Shown here: one piece after another, positions 44,783-54,316 of the stretch
How the letters are laid out: each line of letters begins with the position of its first letter
Position numbering within the stretch: position 1 is the first letter of the stretch
Source of the DNA: Marivivens niveibacter
GTDB taxonomy: Bacteria > Pseudomonadota > Alphaproteobacteria > Rhodobacterales > Rhodobacteraceae
DNA: 64,000 nt
Direction of reading: 5' to 3'
Assembly (NCBI RefSeq): GCF_002150005.2
Contig: NZ_MSPP01000001.1
Span: forward strand, 1,054,001-1,118,000
Program-made: the position numbers and the translations under genes
Notes under the pieces: model-generated
What the model was told of the DNA's origin: nothing
What the model saw: only the letters and a program-made list of their open reading frames with translations
Database searches by the model: none

Positions 44783-46237
44783 TTAGCCTTTGATATCGCG
44801 CCAACGACGTCCATCGCGGTGCATCAACATCAACGCATCATCAGGGCCAGAGGACCCCTGATCGTACCATTTTGGAACATCATTGCGTTTGTTCCAGCCC
44901 TCGATGATTGGATCGGTCCATTCCCACGCAGCTTCGACTTCGTCGCCGCGCATAAACAGAGTCTGGTTGCCACGGATCACGTCCATGATCAGGCGTTCAT
45001 AGGCATCAGTGACATCGTCAGCCTCTTCGCCCAACGCTTCGGAAAATGTCATGTCCAGCGGCACGTCGATCAGGCGCATACCGCCTGGGCCAGGTTCCTT
45101 GATCGTCACCTGAAGATCGATACCTTCGTTCGGCTGTAGGCGGATCGCCAGAATGTTGCGGTGGCGCGCCTCGTCGCCTTCGAAAATCGAATGGCCCAGA
45201 TCTTTGAACACCACAGCGATTTCAGATGCGCGGGCTTTCATCTTTTTGCCAGTGCGCAGGTAGAACGGCACGCCAGCCCAACGCCAGTTGTTGATGTGGC
45301 AGCGCATCGCGACAAAGCTTTCGGTGAACGACCGTGGATTTTCCGCGTCATCACGATAGGACGGGCTGTCGCCATCGGCGTCATACTGTCCGCGCACAAT
45401 GTGATGCGAATCCACAGGTTGCAGCGCACGGATCACCTTGAGCTTTTCGTTGCGAACCTCGTCCGCTTCGAATTTGCTGGGCGGCTCCATCGCGATCAGG
45501 CACAGCAGCTGCATCAGGTGGTTTTGCACCATGTCGCGCATCGCGCCCGATTTATCGTAATAGGCACCACGGCCACCAACGCCGACAGTTTCGGCAACGG
45601 TGATTTGGATGTGATCAACGTAGTGGTTGTTCCACAGCGGTTCGAACAGCACGTTACCAAAACGCACGGCCATCAGATTCTGAACAGTTTCTTTGCCCAG
45701 ATAGTGGTCGATGCGGTAAATCTGAGTTTCGTCGAAATATCCCGCCAGCGTCGCGTTCAAGGCTTTGGCCGTTTCCAAATCGCGACCGAACGGTTTTTCG
45801 ACGACGATGCGGCTTTCGCTATTTGCGATTTCATGGGCGTGCAGACGTTCGGCCAGATCACCAAACAGCGATGGTGCGACCGAAAAATAGAACGCGCGAA
45901 CAACGCCGTCGCGCATTTGGCCGGCCAGTTCTTTCCACCCACCTTCACCTTTGGCGTCGATGGCAACGTAAGCCAGCTTGTCCAGAAATTCGGCAATCGC
46001 GGCTTTTTCGGATTTCTCAGGTCCGCCGAATTCTTCGATCGCATCTGCGACCATTTCGCGGAAACCCGCATCATCCATTTCGGAACGAGCCGCACCGATG
46101 ATGCGCGATTCCGGGGTCATTTGACCCGACAGATACCGGCGGAAAAGACCCGGTAGGATTTTACGACGAGCCAGATCGCCCGTGCCACCAAAAATCACCA
46201 AATCGAATGGGTCGACCGGAATTACGCGAGATACCAT
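44783..46237 (-). CDS. zwf: Glucose-6-phosphate 1-dehydrogenase
   Basis: A 484-residue enzyme oxidising glucose-6-phosphate with NAD(P). The dinucleotide fold opens with FDLVIFGGTGDLARRKILPG. The substrate motif is IYRIDHYLGKETVQNLMAVR, and the second substrate region PFYLRTGKKMKAR is present. First gene of zwf-pgl-pgi and the entry to the Entner-Doudoroff and pentose-phosphate pathways. A 14-bp palindrome of LacI type lies 28 bases upstream of the ATG, so the operon is probably repressed by a sugar-acid-responsive regulator encoded elsewhere. Confidence 0.96.
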   Translation of the reverse strand: MVSRVIPVDPFDLVIFGGTGDLARRKILPGLFRRYLSGQMTPESRIIGAARSEMDDAGFREMVADAIEEFGGPEKSEKAAIAEFLDKLAYVAIDAKGEGGWKELAGQMRDGVVRAFYFSVAPSLFGDLAERLHAHEIANSESRIVVEKPFGRDLETAKALNATLAGYFDETQIYRIDHYLGKETVQNLMAVRFGNVLFEPLWNNHYVDHIQITVAETVGVGGRGAYYDKSGAMRDMVQNHLMQLLCLIAMEPPSKFEADEVRNEKLKVIRALQPVDSHHIVRGQYDADGDSPSYRDDAENPRSFTESFVAMRCHINNWRWAGVPFYLRTGKKMKARASEIAVVFKDLGHSIFEGDEARHRNILAIRLQPNEGIDLQVTIKEPGPGGMRLIDVPLDMTFSEALGEEADDVTDAYERLIMDVIRGNQTLFMRGDEVEAAWEWTDPIIEGWNKRNDVPKWYDQGSSGPDDALMLMHRDGRRWRDIKG

Positions 46238-46264
46238 TTTTGTCTCCGCCTACTGCCTAATGTT

Positions 46265-46278
46265 CGTTAGCGCTAACG
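46265..46278. promoter_or_regulatory. LacI-type palindromic operator upstream of zwf
   Basis: CGTTAGCGCTAACG is a perfect 14-bp palindrome, flanked by outer arms GTTCG (46262) and CGAAC (46281). It differs from the AglR sites, so another LacI-family protein is expected to bind it. Confidence 0.65.
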
Positions 46279-46347
46279 CGCGAACCTGTTACACCTTCCC
46301 CAACGGGAAGTCTAGCGCGAGTGAAACAAAATGAGACGCGAATAGCC

Positions 46348-46932
46348 TTATGCTTCTAGCTCTGCATCCCAATACAGATAGTCTAACCACGTATGGTGCA
46401 AGTGATTAGGTCGGAATTTACGCCCATAATTGCGTAATTCCTCGGCTGTTGGCCGCCGTGGCGGTTTAGACAGCGACAATCCTGACTGTTTCAGCAGCTT
46501 TGAACCTTTTCGCAGGTTACATGGGCTACAGGCCGCAACAATATTTTCCCACGACGTGATGCCCCCATGTGCGCGGGGCAAAACATGGTCGAACGTCAAA
46601 TCACCCTTGCCACCGCAATACTGGCACTGAAATTCGTCCCGTAAAAAAACATTAAAGCGCGTGAAGGCCACGCGCTTTTGAGGTTTTACATAGTCTTTCA
46701 GTACGACAACCGACGGTATTTTCAGCTCCATCGATGGGCTTCGGACGACGTCGTCGTAGGTGGCGATAATATCGACTCGATCCAGCCACGCTGCTTTTAT
46801 CGCTTCTTGCCATGGCCATAGGGACAACGGATAATATGACAGCGGACGATAATCCGCGTTCAGCACCAGCGCGGGATTTTTCCGCAGCCCTGCTGGATCA
46901 CGTACAAAATTCGTCCTGAAATCGCCGTCCAT
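46348..46932 (-). CDS. HNH endonuclease family protein
   Basis: A 194-residue protein. Residues about 95-145 form an HNH domain with two zinc CxxC pairs (CQYCGGKGDLTFDHVLPRAH and NIVAACSPCNLRKGSK). The N-terminal part (LVLNADYRPLSYYPLSLWPW) and the C-terminal part (FRPNHLHHTWLDYLYWDAEL) match a widespread standalone bacterial HNH family of unknown role. No methylase, toxin or phage gene is nearby, so it is not obviously a restriction or homing enzyme. The intergenic stretch 46933-47113 behind it contains only AT-rich sequence in which I see no gene. Confidence 0.88.
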   Translation of the reverse strand: MDGDFRTNFVRDPAGLRKNPALVLNADYRPLSYYPLSLWPWQEAIKAAWLDRVDIIATYDDVVRSPSMELKIPSVVVLKDYVKPQKRVAFTRFNVFLRDEFQCQYCGGKGDLTFDHVLPRAHGGITSWENIVAACSPCNLRKGSKLLKQSGLSLSKPPRRPTAEELRNYGRKFRPNHLHHTWLDYLYWDAELEA

Positions 46933-47113
46933 CGCAGTAAAACTCCCCTGCTCTGTCTACCTTTTCGGTACCAGAGCGGGAGCAACCCGCCCCAGCATAG
47001 TTACAACTATATATCGTGCGGCAAACCAATCAAGCCTCACAATATCGTTGAAATACCATGACAACATAGGGGCGCGTTGTAACAGTAGAGTGACCGTTTT
47101 TCAGGCAGTTTGC

Positions 47114-47779
47114 CTAGTAACCCAGCCGTTCCCGCATGAATGCCAGCGCGACAGACAGACCGTCATTGTCGATGCCGTGGCCTGTACCTTTCATGATATG
47201 GGCGAAAACCTCTTTCCAACCTGCGTTTTGCAAGGTTTCAGCAGCTTGCGGCAAGGATTGCACAGGCACCACATCATCCGCATCACCATGGACCAGCAAA
47301 ACTGGCGGTTTGGATTGGGCTTCGTCCTCTAGCAGTTCTGGTTCCAGCAGACGTCCGGAAAACGCCACGATACCCGCAACAGGATCTTCGCGGCGCGGCG
47401 CCACGTGCAGCGACATCATCGTGCCTTGGGAAAAGCCGAACAACATAACCTGTTCGGGCAGCAGGTCTTCGTCGACCATTACGCCGTCCAGAAACGAGTT
47501 CAGATCATCGGCAGCACGATACAGACCTTCGCGCGATTCTTCCTCGCTCGATCCATCAATCCATGGGATCGGGAACCACTGGTATCCCATTGGGGACCCC
47601 GCGCAGTTTTCGGGCGCATCAGGTGCGATAAACAGGGTGTCAGGCATATGTTCACCCAGAACATCCGCTATACCCAACAAATCCGCCCCATTGGCGCCGT
47701 AGCCATGTAGAAAAATCACAGCCGAACGCATCTCTCCGGATACGGGTTCGCGGCGGCCAGCCTGTAATGCGCGTGTCAT
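47114..47779 (-). CDS. Alpha/beta-hydrolase (carboxylesterase/phospholipase family)
   Basis: A 221-residue cytoplasmic esterase of the YpfH/carboxylesterase-2 family. AVIFLHGYGANGADLLGIAD gives the oxyanion region, MLFGFSQGTMMSLHVA holds the nucleophile Ser in GFSQG, and LLVHGDADDVVP and MKGTGHGIDNDG supply Asp and His. Substrate unknown; likely small acyl esters or lysophospholipids. Its ATG overlaps the stop of the upstream DNA glycosylase gene by four bases (ATGA), so they are cotranscribed. Confidence 0.88.
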   Translation of the reverse strand: MTRALQAGRREPVSGEMRSAVIFLHGYGANGADLLGIADVLGEHMPDTLFIAPDAPENCAGSPMGYQWFPIPWIDGSSEEESREGLYRAADDLNSFLDGVMVDEDLLPEQVMLFGFSQGTMMSLHVAPRREDPVAGIVAFSGRLLEPELLEDEAQSKPPVLLVHGDADDVVPVQSLPQAAETLQNAGWKEVFAHIMKGTGHGIDNDGLSVALAFMRERLGY

Positions 47780-48405
47780 CTGATACCTTCCCTATCTTTT
47801 GCCACCTTGTAGTAGGCCCACAGCAGTCGCGCTGCAACAGCGCGCCATGGCGACCAGTCGTTTGCCATCAGCCGCAGTTGTTTTTCGGTCGGCCTATTTT
47901 CCATTTGAAACAGGATTTTCGCGGATTCCTGTAGCGCCAGATCACCTGGGGCGAATACATCCGCGCGCCCCAATGCAAACATCGCGTAAATTTCGGCTGT
48001 CCAAACACCGATCCCTTTAACAGCGGTCAGTGTTTTTACGACGTCGTCAGTTGGTGCTGTTCGCAAAGCGATAAAATCAATATCGGCATCTGCCAAAGCC
48101 TTCGCATAGGTCGCTTTTTGACGGCTTAGACCGATCGCACGCAATTCATCGACCGTAGAGGCGCGAATAGCATGCGGGCGCGTCATACCTGCCTGTTCGA
48201 CCCGAGCCCAAATCGCATTGGCAGATGCGACACTGACCTGCTGACTGACAATTGCCGACAAAAGCCGGTCAAAACCGTCCTCTGTACGACGCAGCGGGAT
48301 TGGTCCACAGGCATTCGCGGCAACTGCGAATTCCGGCACATTGACCGAAAGCCAATCAATGCCTTCGGCGATACACGCGTCGGTTTCGATGATGCGACCA
48401 ATCAT
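47776..48405 (-). CDS. DNA-3-methyladenine glycosylase, AlkA/HhH-GPD type
   Basis: A 209-residue base-excision glycosylase. Residues about 45-200 are an HhH-GPD domain: LLSAIVSQQVSVASANAIWA, then the hairpin LTAVKGIGVWTAEIYAMFAL, and GRADVFAPGDLALQESAKIL with the catalytic Asp. It lacks the N-terminal TBP-like domain of E. coli AlkA, so it belongs to the short alphaproteobacterial form. It removes alkylated purines. No iron-sulfur cluster cysteines are seen. First gene of a two-gene unit with the esterase, and divergent from the MFS gene. Confidence 0.88.
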   Translation of the reverse strand: MIGRIIETDACIAEGIDWLSVNVPEFAVAANACGPIPLRRTEDGFDRLLSAIVSQQVSVASANAIWARVEQAGMTRPHAIRASTVDELRAIGLSRQKATYAKALADADIDFIALRTAPTDDVVKTLTAVKGIGVWTAEIYAMFALGRADVFAPGDLALQESAKILFQMENRPTEKQLRLMANDWSPWRAVAARLLWAYYKVAKDREGIR

Positions 48406-48492
48406 GTCGTTTTCCTAATTTATCCAATCAAACGGATTGACCAAGTGGTTCAAACCAACAACAAAGTCGTTACCCATTCAGGACACATATTC

Positions 48493-49737
48493 ATGACGAT
48501 TGAAATAGTTGACGATTCACGCGCCCGCAGAAATGTCGTGGTATTGGTCATAGCGCAGGCCATTTTGGGCGCGCAAATGCCAATGATTTTTGCGATTGGC
48601 GGACTGGCTGGGCAAATGCTGTCGCCCGATCCATGTTGGGCAACCTTGCCGATTTCCATGATCGTGTTCGGATCAATGACAACCGCGCCATGGCTTTCAC
48701 CCCTGATGCAGCGGAATGGCCGGAAATTCGGGTTCATGATGGGCGCGTTTTCAGGGATGGTTGGCGCAATGGTCGCGGCAATCGGCCTGTATTTTGGGAA
48801 TTTCCTGCTATTTCTGGCAGGCTCGTATATCACCGGCATCTACATGTCGGCCCAAGGTTTCTACCGATTTGCTGCTACGGATACCGCGTCTGATGGGTAT
48901 AAACCAAAAGCGATTTCCTATGTCATGGCGGGCGGTCTGATTTCTGCGATCGTCGGGCCGCAGCTGAACAAAGTCGTCGGCGACATCAATCCTGTTATTC
49001 CATTTTTGGGCAGCTACCTAACGATTGTCGCGATCAATTTCTTTGGTCTGTTTTTGTTTATGTTCCTGGACTTGCCCGCAGGAACCCGCGGTCAACCAAC
49101 CGCTACCAAACCTGTTCTGCGCAGCCGCAAAGCAATGCTGACAGACCCGCCCATTCTGGTCGCAATTATCGTTGGTATGGTGTCCTATGCGTTAATGAAC
49201 CTTGTCATGACGTCAACGCCACTGGCGGTGGTCGGCTGCGGATATGGCACTGATAATTCAAACGATATTGTCACCGCGCACGTATTGGCGATGTTTATCC
49301 CATCGTTCTTTACCGGCCATTTAATCGCACGATTTGGCGTCACACGCATTATGGCGCTGGGTCTCGTTGTCCTTGCCTTTGCAGGCATAGCTGCATTGGC
49401 TGGCGTTCATATCGCAGACGAAGCAACCGCCCCAACGCTATTTAGTTTCTACGCAGGTCTGATTTTACTGGGGATCGGCTGGAACTTTGGCTTTATCGGC
49501 GCGACGGCCATGCTGTCGAAATCCCATTCGGCGGATGAACGCGGAGTTGTGCAAGGCCTGAATGATCTGATCGTTTTTGGCGGCGTAACCGTTGCATCGC
49601 TGGCGTCGGGCGGGTTGATGAACTGTTCGGGCGGATCACCCATCGACGGCTGGACAGCCGTCAACATGGCGATGGTGCCGTTCCTTGCGCTGGCAGGCGG
49701 ATCGCTGATCTGGCTCGCGCTGCGGCCAAAGGCCTAA
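48493..49737 (+). CDS. MFS transporter
   Basis: A 414-residue membrane protein with about twelve hydrophobic helices in two halves, separated by a cytoplasmic loop (GTRGQPTATKPVLRSRKAML). The MFS loop-2/3 motif is degenerate (PLMQRNGRKFGFMMGAFSGM). The substrate is unknown; no regulator or enzyme gene gives a hint. The start at 48493 is preferred: AGGA lies upstream and the first helix begins soon after. The in-frame extension back to 48172 runs antisense through the glycosylase gene. Its stop is one base from the convergent NDUFAF6-like gene. Confidence 0.85.
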   Translation: MTIEIVDDSRARRNVVVLVIAQAILGAQMPMIFAIGGLAGQMLSPDPCWATLPISMIVFGSMTTAPWLSPLMQRNGRKFGFMMGAFSGMVGAMVAAIGLYFGNFLLFLAGSYITGIYMSAQGFYRFAATDTASDGYKPKAISYVMAGGLISAIVGPQLNKVVGDINPVIPFLGSYLTIVAINFFGLFLFMFLDLPAGTRGQPTATKPVLRSRKAMLTDPPILVAIIVGMVSYALMNLVMTSTPLAVVGCGYGTDNSNDIVTAHVLAMFIPSFFTGHLIARFGVTRIMALGLVVLAFAGIAALAGVHIADEATAPTLFSFYAGLILLGIGWNFGFIGATAMLSKSHSADERGVVQGLNDLIVFGGVTVASLASGGLMNCSGGSPIDGWTAVNMAMVPFLALAGGSLIWLALRPKA

Positions 49738-49738
49738 A

Positions 49739-50506
49739 TCACCAACGGCCCGCCGCAGATTTGATCATCAGGGTCGATTTGCGGCGGAATTCGGATGTAC
49801 CCAAACGCCCGACTGGCACGGCCTGCGGATCACGGATCGCCTGTTTCAACAGGTCCTTGGCCCGCCAACCTGCCCGCAACGCTGGCACAGCCGATCCAAA
49901 ATCCGTGCGACGCTGCTTATCCAACATACGCAGACCGTAATCGGCAAGGTTTTTGACCTCTGCCAGCGTTTCATGCGCAAAAGGTTTGCGCCCTGCTGCT
50001 GTGATTGCAGGCACGGCCAAAAACCAGTTCGCGATGCCCGACGCAATCGCCGCTTCGCGTAGGTCGGATTCCATGTCTTGCGAAGCACCCAGCGACAGCG
50101 CAGCCAAAACGGTCAAGCTACCAGCGCCGCGGTCGATATGGGCGATCACGTCCTCTTCGTTTGTGAACAGATCGTTGTTGATGTCCCAATACCGCGCGTT
50201 GATCAGGGTCGAAATAACGGACGGAGGCAATGCCGCCTCTTTCACCACCTGCGCAAATGGGCCTGCAACCTCGTGCGCGCGCGGGTCTTTGCCGTCGATC
50301 ACCTCTTGCACGATATCTTGCCACCATTGCAGGCGCATCTGGGCGATCATCGGTTCCTTGGTGATCCACGGCGCCTTTGCGACCTCTAGGTTAAAGGCAT
50401 AGATCGGGAACAGGCGCTGGCGCTGTTCTGGCGTTGCTGCCATCGCGGCGAGAAAACGATCAGGGTCGCCTTGACGAACCAGTTCGGCACATGCGTTTAC
50501 GGTCAT
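49739..50506 (-). CDS. Squalene/phytoene-synthase-fold protein, NDUFAF6-like, probably non-catalytic
   Basis: A 255-residue all-alpha protein. RLFPIYAFNLEVAKAPWITK and MIAQMRLQWWQDIVQEVIDG closely follow the NDUFAF6-type (complex I assembly) branch of the phytoene-synthase superfamily. The Asp-rich DxxxD motifs that bind prenyl diphosphates in true squalene and phytoene synthases are missing at the expected places. It is therefore unlikely to make carotenoids or squalene, and no crt gene is nearby. The ATG at 50506 overlaps the cimA stop (ATGA). Last gene of cysS-cimA-this gene. Confidence 0.8.
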   Translation of the reverse strand: MTVNACAELVRQGDPDRFLAAMAATPEQRQRLFPIYAFNLEVAKAPWITKEPMIAQMRLQWWQDIVQEVIDGKDPRAHEVAGPFAQVVKEAALPPSVISTLINARYWDINNDLFTNEEDVIAHIDRGAGSLTVLAALSLGASQDMESDLREAAIASGIANWFLAVPAITAAGRKPFAHETLAEVKNLADYGLRMLDKQRRTDFGSAVPALRAGWRAKDLLKQAIRDPQAVPVGRLGTSEFRRKSTLMIKSAAGRW

Positions 50507-52128
50507 ACCGCCACTGCCCCATCCTGAACCAATTTCCAATTTACCGCATCAATCAGCGCATCAAAGGACGCATCGATGATGTTCGCGGACACACCAACAG
50601 TCGACCAGCGGCGGCCGCTGGTATCTTCGCTATCGATGATGACACGGGTTACAGCCTCGGTCCCGCCGTTGGTGATGCGGACCTTGAAATCGACCAGCTC
50701 CATGTCTTCGATGATGGACTGATATGGGCCCAGGTCCTTGGCCAAGGCTTTGGACAGCGCGTTCACTGGGCCGGCGTCTTCGAACTGATCTGCGCCGTCG
50801 TTTTCATAGAACGACGTCACGCGCTGCGTGCCGATCCAGACGGAAACGACCGCTTCGGAAACCGAGATAACCTCGCCCTTTGCATTGCGGCGGCGTTCGG
50901 TGATGACGCGATAGCGGTCAACGTCAAAGAACGGGCGCGGCGTGTATAGCACCTCGCGGGCCAGCAATTCGAAGGACGCCTGCGCCGTGTCATAGGAAAA
51001 CCCTCGCGCTTCGCGTTCTTTGATTTCGTCCAAAAGTCGCGGCAAGGCTGGATCTTTGGGATCAACGTCAAAACCAGCGTCGGCCAAACGGCGGCGCAGG
51101 TTGGACTGGCCCGCCTGATTGGACATCGGGATGATGCGGCTATTGCCGACCAGCGCGGGGTCAACGTGTTCGTAGGTGCTCGGGTCTTTTAGGATCGCGC
51201 TGGCGTGCAAACCTGCCTTATGCGCAAACGCCGATGCGCCCACATAAGGCGCCTGTTTGGCAGGCACGCGGTTCAGGATTTCATCTAGCAGGCGCGACAA
51301 TTTGCGGATGCTTTCCAGTTTTTCTGCAGGAATGCCCGTGTCATAGGCCGATTTATAGGGCTCTTTCAGCAGCAGCGTCGGGATAATCGTCGTCAGGTTC
51401 GCGTTACCACAACGTTCACCCAGACCATTCAGAGTGCCCTGAATTTGGCGCACACCTGCATCCACGGCCGCCAGCGAATTGGCAACCGCGTGGCCCGTGT
51501 CGTCGTGGGTGTGAATACCCAGATGAGACCCCGGAATACCCGCGGCGATGACCGCGCCAATAATGTCTTTGACTTCCTGCGGTAGCGTCCCGCCGTTTGT
51601 ATCACACAGCACAATCCACCGCGCGCCAGCATCATATGCAGCGCGGATCGCGTTCAGCGTAAATTCAGGGTTCGATTTATACCCGTCAAAGAAATGTTCG
51701 GCGTCAAACAGCGCCTCGCGACCCGAAGCCACGATATGTTCGATCGACGCGCGGATGTTTTCGATGTTTTCATCCAGAGTGATCCCCAGCGCCGTCGTCA
51801 CATGGAAATCATGGGATTTGCCGACCAGACAAACCGCGGGGGTTCCCGCATTCATCACCGCCGCCAAAACATCGTCATTCGCAGCAGACCGCCCTGCCCG
51901 TTTGGTCATGCCAAATGCGGTCATAGTCGCGCGAACCTTTGGCGCGGCATCGAAAAAATCGCTATCGGTCGGGTTCGCACCAGGCCAGCCGCCTTCGATG
52001 TAATCAATGCCCAATTCGTCCAGCGCAACCGCGATCCGCTGTTTTTCAGAGGTCGAAAACTGCACGCCTTGGGTCTGCTGACCATCGCGCAGGGTGGTAT
52101 CGTATAGATACAGCCGTTCTTTGGTCAT
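50503..52128 (-). CDS. cimA: (R)-citramalate synthase
   Basis: A 541-residue enzyme of the isopropylmalate-synthase family that condenses pyruvate and acetyl-CoA to citramalate, a threonine-independent start to isoleucine. The barrel opens LYLYDTTLRDGQQTQGVQFS, contains GIHTHDDTGHAVANSLAAVD (metal-binding HxH region) and GTLNGLGERCGNANLTTIIP, and ends in a LeuA-type allosteric domain (about 420-535). The long form with this C-terminal domain suggests isoleucine feedback. The sequence GTGATG offers two starts; the ATG at 52128 has GGAGG at better spacing and overlaps the cysS TGA. Confidence 0.93.
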   Translation of the reverse strand: MTKERLYLYDTTLRDGQQTQGVQFSTSEKQRIAVALDELGIDYIEGGWPGANPTDSDFFDAAPKVRATMTAFGMTKRAGRSAANDDVLAAVMNAGTPAVCLVGKSHDFHVTTALGITLDENIENIRASIEHIVASGREALFDAEHFFDGYKSNPEFTLNAIRAAYDAGARWIVLCDTNGGTLPQEVKDIIGAVIAAGIPGSHLGIHTHDDTGHAVANSLAAVDAGVRQIQGTLNGLGERCGNANLTTIIPTLLLKEPYKSAYDTGIPAEKLESIRKLSRLLDEILNRVPAKQAPYVGASAFAHKAGLHASAILKDPSTYEHVDPALVGNSRIIPMSNQAGQSNLRRRLADAGFDVDPKDPALPRLLDEIKEREARGFSYDTAQASFELLAREVLYTPRPFFDVDRYRVITERRRNAKGEVISVSEAVVSVWIGTQRVTSFYENDGADQFEDAGPVNALSKALAKDLGPYQSIIEDMELVDFKVRITNGGTEAVTRVIIDSEDTSGRRWSTVGVSANIIDASFDALIDAVNWKLVQDGAVAV

Positions 52129-53483
52129 CACAGGTCCTCCAGTTTTGCAGGATCAAAGCCCGCGCCCGGTAGCAATTCAACGCCCGCTTTGGACATGCGC
52201 ACCTCAACCCCCGCAGCCATCAGCGCAGATTTCATCGCGTCAACCGCGCTAAAGTCTTTGGCTTCCATCGCAGCGGCGCGAACAGCGGCAAGTTTGTCCG
52301 CATAGGCCGACAGATCAACGCCCGCCGCCCATTCACCCAACTCGTCCGTTAGGAAACCCAAAAACTGCGCAGAGGCAAGGAAGGTTGGCAAATCGCCTTT
52401 GGACAACACATGCAGACGCGCAATTGCGCCTGCCGTGTTCAGATCATCGGCGACGGTAGCGACCAACTCGGCATCAACTTCGCCCGCATCTACTTCAGCG
52501 GTTAGATTGCGCCAGCTACGCAAAGTCGCTTCTGCCTCTTCGCGTTTTTTGTCGGTCCAATCCATTGGCTTGCCATAGTGCGTACCTAGCATGACCAGAC
52601 GGACCACTTCGCCCGGAATGCCCTGATCCAACAAGTCGCGAACGGTGAAAAAATTTCCCAGCGATTTGGACATTTTTTTACCCTCGACCTGCAACATTTC
52701 GTTGTGCAGCCAAGTACCCGCAAAGTCGCCTTCAGGGTGAGCGCAGCAGCTTTGCGCGATTTCGTTTTCGTGGTGTGGGAACTGCAAATCGTTGCCGCCG
52801 CCGTGAATGTCGAACGATGCGCCGAACAATTCATAGGACATCGCCGAACATTCGATATGCCACCCCGGACGGCCGCGGCCCCATGGGCTGTCCCAGCCTG
52901 GGGTTTCGTCGTCCGACGGTTTCCACAGAACGAAATCCATTGGATCTTCTTTGAACGGAGCAACCTCGACCCGTGCGCCTGCGATCATGTCATCCACTGA
53001 ACGACCAGACAGAGCGCCGTATTTTTCGTACGACCGAACGCGGAACAGAACGTGGCCTTCTTTGGCATAGGCATGACCTTTGACGATCAAGTCTTCGATC
53101 ATGGTGATCATCGCGCCAATCCATTCGGTTGCGCGAGGTTCGTGGTTCGGACGCAGGGCACCCAGCGCATCCATGTCATCGTGATACCAGCCGATGGTTT
53201 CATCTGTGATATCGCGAATTGGGCGACCCGTTGCCGCCGCGCGAGCGTTGATTTTGTCATCAACGTCGGTGAAGTTCCGCGCGTAAGTCACTGCACTTTC
53301 ACCATAAACATGGCGCAGCAAGCGATACAGAATATCAAAAACCAGAACGGGACGTGCGTTGCCCAAATGGGCGCGATCATAAACTGTGGGGCCGCAGACA
53401 TACATCCGCACGTTTTGCGGATCGATCGGGGTAAAGACCTCTTTCGCCCGGGTCTTGGTGTTATGCAGTTTGATCGTCGTCAT
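52128..53483 (-). CDS. cysS: Cysteinyl-tRNA synthetase
   Basis: A 451-residue class I synthetase. The HIGH-type motif is [15 protein letters not shown], with zinc Cys30 just before it (YVCGPTVYD); the zinc site continues with [14 protein letters not shown] and [12 protein letters not shown]. The KMSKS loop is [20 protein letters not shown]. The C-terminal DALR-type helical domain is present. The ATG at 53483 gives the standard N-terminus [17 protein letters not shown]. First gene of cysS-cimA-NDUFAF6-like. The 254 bases before it (53484-53737) hold its promoter and the terminator of the outer-membrane protein gene. Confidence 0.96.
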   Translation of the reverse strand: MTTIKLHNTKTRAKEVFTPIDPQNVRMYVCGPTVYDRAHLGNARPVLVFDILYRLLRHVYGESAVTYARNFTDVDDKINARAAATGRPIRDITDETIGWYHDDMDALGALRPNHEPRATEWIGAMITMIEDLIVKGHAYAKEGHVLFRVRSYEKYGALSGRSVDDMIAGARVEVAPFKEDPMDFVLWKPSDDETPGWDSPWGRGRPGWHIECSAMSYELFGASFDIHGGGNDLQFPHHENEIAQSCCAHPEGDFAGTWLHNEMLQVEGKKMSKSLGNFFTVRDLLDQGIPGEVVRLVMLGTHYGKPMDWTDKKREEAEATLRSWRNLTAEVDAGEVDAELVATVADDLNTAGAIARLHVLSKGDLPTFLASAQFLGFLTDELGEWAAGVDLSAYADKLAAVRAAAMEAKDFSAVDAMKSALMAAGVEVRMSKAGVELLPGAGFDPAKLEDL

Positions 53484-53656
53484 CAGCTGTCCCTTTTGCG
53501 CGCGGAATTGCCCCGCGGGCTTTAGCAACAAACGTGTCTGGATGAAACGTGAAAGAGCAGCCCGCGGACAAATGTCAGCAGGTAATAATGCAAATAATGA
53601 TGTTTGCGTGGCTCTTCATGCCTGTACCGTGACCGATCAGATCCTGTTTGTCCATG

Positions 53657-53686
53657 AAAAAACCCGCCAGAGCGAACTCTGGCGGG
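53657..53686 (-). terminator. Terminator of the outer-membrane beta-barrel gene
   Basis: On the minus strand CCCGCCAGAG-TTCG-CTCTGGCGGG, a perfect 10-bp stem with a tetraloop, then TTTTTT. Confidence 0.93.
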
Positions 53687-53737
53687 CAGGCAGGATGACA
53701 AAGGCGATGGGGGCGCCTTTGCCGTGGGGGACAAGCC

Positions 53738-54316
53738 TTAGAATGTGAACGCCGCGCGCAGTGCCAGCGAGTCAGCAGTGATATCCGAACCGGTATCGTT
53801 ATAATCGTCGTACTGATGCGACAGGTATTCTGCACCCAGACGGACAGAGTCGGTCATCTGGTAATCCAGACCCAGACCTACGACGTAACCGGTATCATCG
53901 GTATCATCAGCCAGATTGGTCTGTTCAACACCTGCGGTGATGTATGGCATCCATGCGCCTGCATCGTAACCAGCGCGCAGCTTCAGCGCAGCGGTCGAGT
54001 CGACTTCGTCAATGTCGTAACCAGCGATTTCAGCTTCGGCACCCAGAATGTAGTCACCGAAGTCGTAGTTATAACCAGCGAACAGGCCATAGGATGCGCC
54101 GTCTACATCGTCGCCAGCGGCTTCGTCAGTGAATTCGCCATAACCCAGCGAACCACCGGCGTAGAAACCGCCCCAGTCAGCCGAAACAGGTGCTGGAACA
54201 GCAGCAACAGGTGCTGGTGCAGGCTCTGCTACAACAGGAGCCATACCGCCTGCAAATGCAGGTGCAGCAGCGATTGCGGTCAAAGCCGAAGCCGAGAGGA
54301 TAACTTTCTTAAACAT
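53738..54316 (-). CDS. Outer-membrane beta-barrel protein (OmpA/Omp25-like porin family)
   Basis: A 192-residue secreted protein. MFKKVILSASALTAIAAAPA is the signal peptide. An Ala/Pro/Val linker (about 25-46) leads to an eight-strand-type barrel: WGGFYAGGSLGYGEF, GASYGLFAGYNYDFGDYILG, then alternating strands ending LALRAAFTF with a C-terminal Phe, the Bam recognition residue. AAAGG lies upstream of the ATG at 54316, and the longer in-frame start is not conserved. Many alphaproteobacteria have such small barrels as abundant surface proteins; the role is structural or unknown. Confidence 0.88.
   Translation of the reverse strand: MFKKVILSASALTAIAAAPAFAGGMAPVVAEPAPAPVAAVPAPVSADWGGFYAGGSLGYGEFTDEAAGDDVDGASYGLFAGYNYDFGDYILGAEAEIAGYDIDEVDSTAALKLRAGYDAGAWMPYITAGVEQTNLADDTDDTGYVVGLGLDYQMTDSVRLGAEYLSHQYDDYNDTGSDITADSLALRAAFTF

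Noticed and set aside
46348-46932. Restriction or homing endonuclease
   Set aside because: No methylase, specificity subunit, intron or phage gene accompanies it; it matches the widespread standalone HNH family.
48172-48492. In-frame N-terminal extension of the MFS transporter
   Set aside because: It lies antisense within the DNA glycosylase gene. The transporter's first helix and a ribosome-binding site support the start at 48493.
49739-50506. Carotenoid or squalene synthesis gene
   Set aside because: The Asp-rich catalytic motifs are missing and no crt or hpn gene is nearby; an NDUFAF6-like role fits better.
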